Source of the DNA: Homarus americanus
Taxonomy: Eukaryota > Arthropoda > Malacostraca > Decapoda > Nephropidae
Assembly: GCF_018991925.1 (NCBI RefSeq)
Contig: NW_024726235.1
Coordinates: 2,688,872-2,752,871, forward strand
DNA: 64,000 nucleotides
Direction of reading: 5' to 3'
The notes beneath the pieces are model-generated. The model did no database searches. It had not been told where the DNA came from and saw only the letters and a list, made by a program, of their open reading frames with translations. The position numbers were made by a program, and so were the translations under genes. Positions 62,196 through 64,000 of the stretch are shown piece after piece; within the stretch, counting starts at the first letter, position 1; each line of letters begins with the position of its first letter.

Positions 62196-64000
62196 TGAGT
62201 TATCTGGACTCAGGATTGACCAGCTTAATATTATACGTAATTTCGTTCAAGATGATTATAATACAAGTCATGTTACATACTACACATTACAACGGATGAA
62301 CATTAATAAACTCTAGTTACATTTCCATTGTAATTTGAGGTATCACTGTTTGGATACTCTTAACATATTGGGAAACACTATCACTACACGGACATATTTG
62401 AAACTGAACAATTATTTTGGAATTAAATTTTTACCCTTTTGTGTTTCATATACATGTACAGTCACTCAAAAAACTAACTATATAAAATTGTGTTGAAAAA
62501 ATATGACACAACGGGCGAAGGATTTTGATAACCCTACCGAGACAACAGGAGTCACAGTGTTCATTCTGGATTCCTTGATAATCCAGGTCCTGTTGTTATT
62601 GTGGGGTTCGAATCCCTGGTTTGGGGGTTCAGAAAGAGTCTATTGTATACTGGGATTGTTTCCTTATTGGTGTTAAGAGGATGTACCGTAGTTACTCGTA
62701 AGGCTCCTGGAAGATGGGAACTCACTCAGGTGTATATAGATGTGTCCTGGTTACCTGTGTAGGGGTTAATTTTTCCTCTGTGATTTAAATGTTCTTGGTC
62801 TGTTTCTATTATGTGTCAGGACTTGTTGATTTGACTAAACTCTTTATAATTTGCGTCAGATTTTAAGTTGAATTGATTCTACTTATATTGTTTGTCAGAT
62901 CTTGCTGGGTTAAGTAGAGTTACAGTGTATCGCTGAAACATAAGATTATATTAGCCGTTTATCGAGTTATATAATTCAGCTCGCTTCCTTTCCCAGCCTT
63001 GTGTATTGGTACTGACAGATGTACTTAGTGTGTAAAGTGAATTATAGGTGTAGCGGCCAGGTAGTGTGTAGAAGTTCTCGTTCAATTTGTTTCACTCCCC
63101 ATAAAGGAGGATTGGTTATATGTTAGCGTAAATATTAAGCATTATACAGAATGTTACTTAAATGTTATATGAAACAAATGTGTGAATATTATATATGAAG
63201 CCACATTTCCGTTGCTGTTAGATGACTGAATGTATGAATACAACGTTATGAATGATATGAATTTTCTCCCCCCAAAATAAATTCATTCACTTGAGCAGAG
63301 GAGGAGGAAGGGGGTAGGTGAGAGAGAGTGGCAGCCAGACTGTTGACTGAGGCGGACATTCGGTCCACAGTGACTGTTTGGACTGTTTGTCAGCTGGACC
63401 ATCGCTTCCGCCCCTGTCACTGGTATTTTACGAGAGGAAGATATACCCCTCGAGTATATACAGTATACACGTGTTATTTTGCTGGTTATTCCATTTTTAC
63501 CACATAGATCCATACCAGTTGCTTACGTAAGGTTCTAGTGCTGTGTATTAGTACTTTGGTGATACTAAGATGATTACTACGTTAAGGAGGTAAATTTTTG
63601 GTATTTATTTTATATGGAATAACGTGATTTTAAAGACGATGGTTACTGTGGCCAGAAAACAAGAGAAAAGAGTAGGCCTTTTATAGATGAGATTGTATGG
63701 GTGTATTGGGGATAAGATAGGAGTGTGAGGCAGCGTATGTACAGTAAGAGAGACTCACCGCAGATCACACGAGCCCCTGCATTATTTCCTCTCCCCCACC
63801 CCCATGATTTTTTTTCCGCTTTATAGGAAATTAGTATTTTTTTCAATAATAGTGTTAAAATTTCCTCTGAATCATCACAGGTCTTAGCAACGTATCCTAT
63901 TGTAATCAGATAAGAAAGATAAGCCCCTTGCATGTCGTCTTTACCTGTGTTCAACAAATTATTGTTATCGAGCTGTGTGTTGAGGGACAGTTTGCGTGTC
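62196..64000. other. No gene seen
   Basis: AT-rich unique DNA to the end of the window. A B-box-like GGTTCGAATCC at 62605-62615 lacks the rest of a tRNA. A GC-richer patch at 63290-63420 has no recognised product. Confidence 0.45.

Noticed and set aside
62554..62626. Possible tRNA gene around GGTTCGAATCC (62605-62615)
   Set aside because: The T-arm pairs only weakly and no acceptor stem, D-arm or anticodon arm can be built at the right distance upstream.

Overview
This is a stretch of eukaryotic, very probably decapod-crustacean, genomic DNA. Four things point that way. Interstitial tracts of the arthropod telomere repeat (TTAGG)n are present. Dinucleotide and other microsatellites are extremely dense. 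There are several decayed non-LTR retrotransposon reverse transcriptase (RT) copies of jockey/CR1-like type. The one securely identified gene resembles arthropod mitochondrial ribosomal protein S6. Most of the window is intergenic or intronic, and most long open frames come from simple repeats.

Layout. From 1 to 22.6 kb there is repeat-rich DNA without a confirmed gene: microsatellites, several minisatellites, a 130-bp (TTAGG)n block at 13.2 kb, and a cluster of CRE/ATF-like TGACGTCA sites at 15.8-16.1 kb. From 22.6 to 30.4 kb there are four RT relics, a 1.2-kb 17-bp satellite at 27.1-28.3 kb, and one or two candidate plus-strand coding exons of an unrecognised gene (23.9 and 24.5 kb).

From 31.0 to 34.9 kb lies a complete four-exon minus-strand gene for mitochondrial ribosomal protein S6 (bS6m). 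All junctions are GT-AG, phases are consistent, and the product is 149 residues. The gene has no entry in a single long frame: exon 1 is only 15 codons and was found by its YEL motif followed by a splice donor. A likely poly(A) signal and a compact candidate promoter flank it.

From 35 to 45 kb the DNA is AT-rich and sparsely repeated, with a 12-copy 40-bp minisatellite at 38.4-38.9 kb that shows a higher-order pattern. At 45.5-46.8 kb there is a large plus-strand coding exon (445 codons; Q-, S- and P-rich, mostly disordered) ending at a good splice donor. Its gene family is not recognised and its further exons are not seen. From 47 to 64 kb the DNA is again repeat-rich, with no confirmed gene.

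The most unusual structural observation is a group of short inverted-repeat, MITE-like elements with CACCTGAAG-type ends that enclose or abut (TTAGG)n tracts (7.8, 17.1, 50.0 and 51.5 kb). This could be a route by which telomere-like repeats are dispersed. I see no operon, CRISPR array, phage or other multi-gene system. The genes found do not form an evident pathway with one another.
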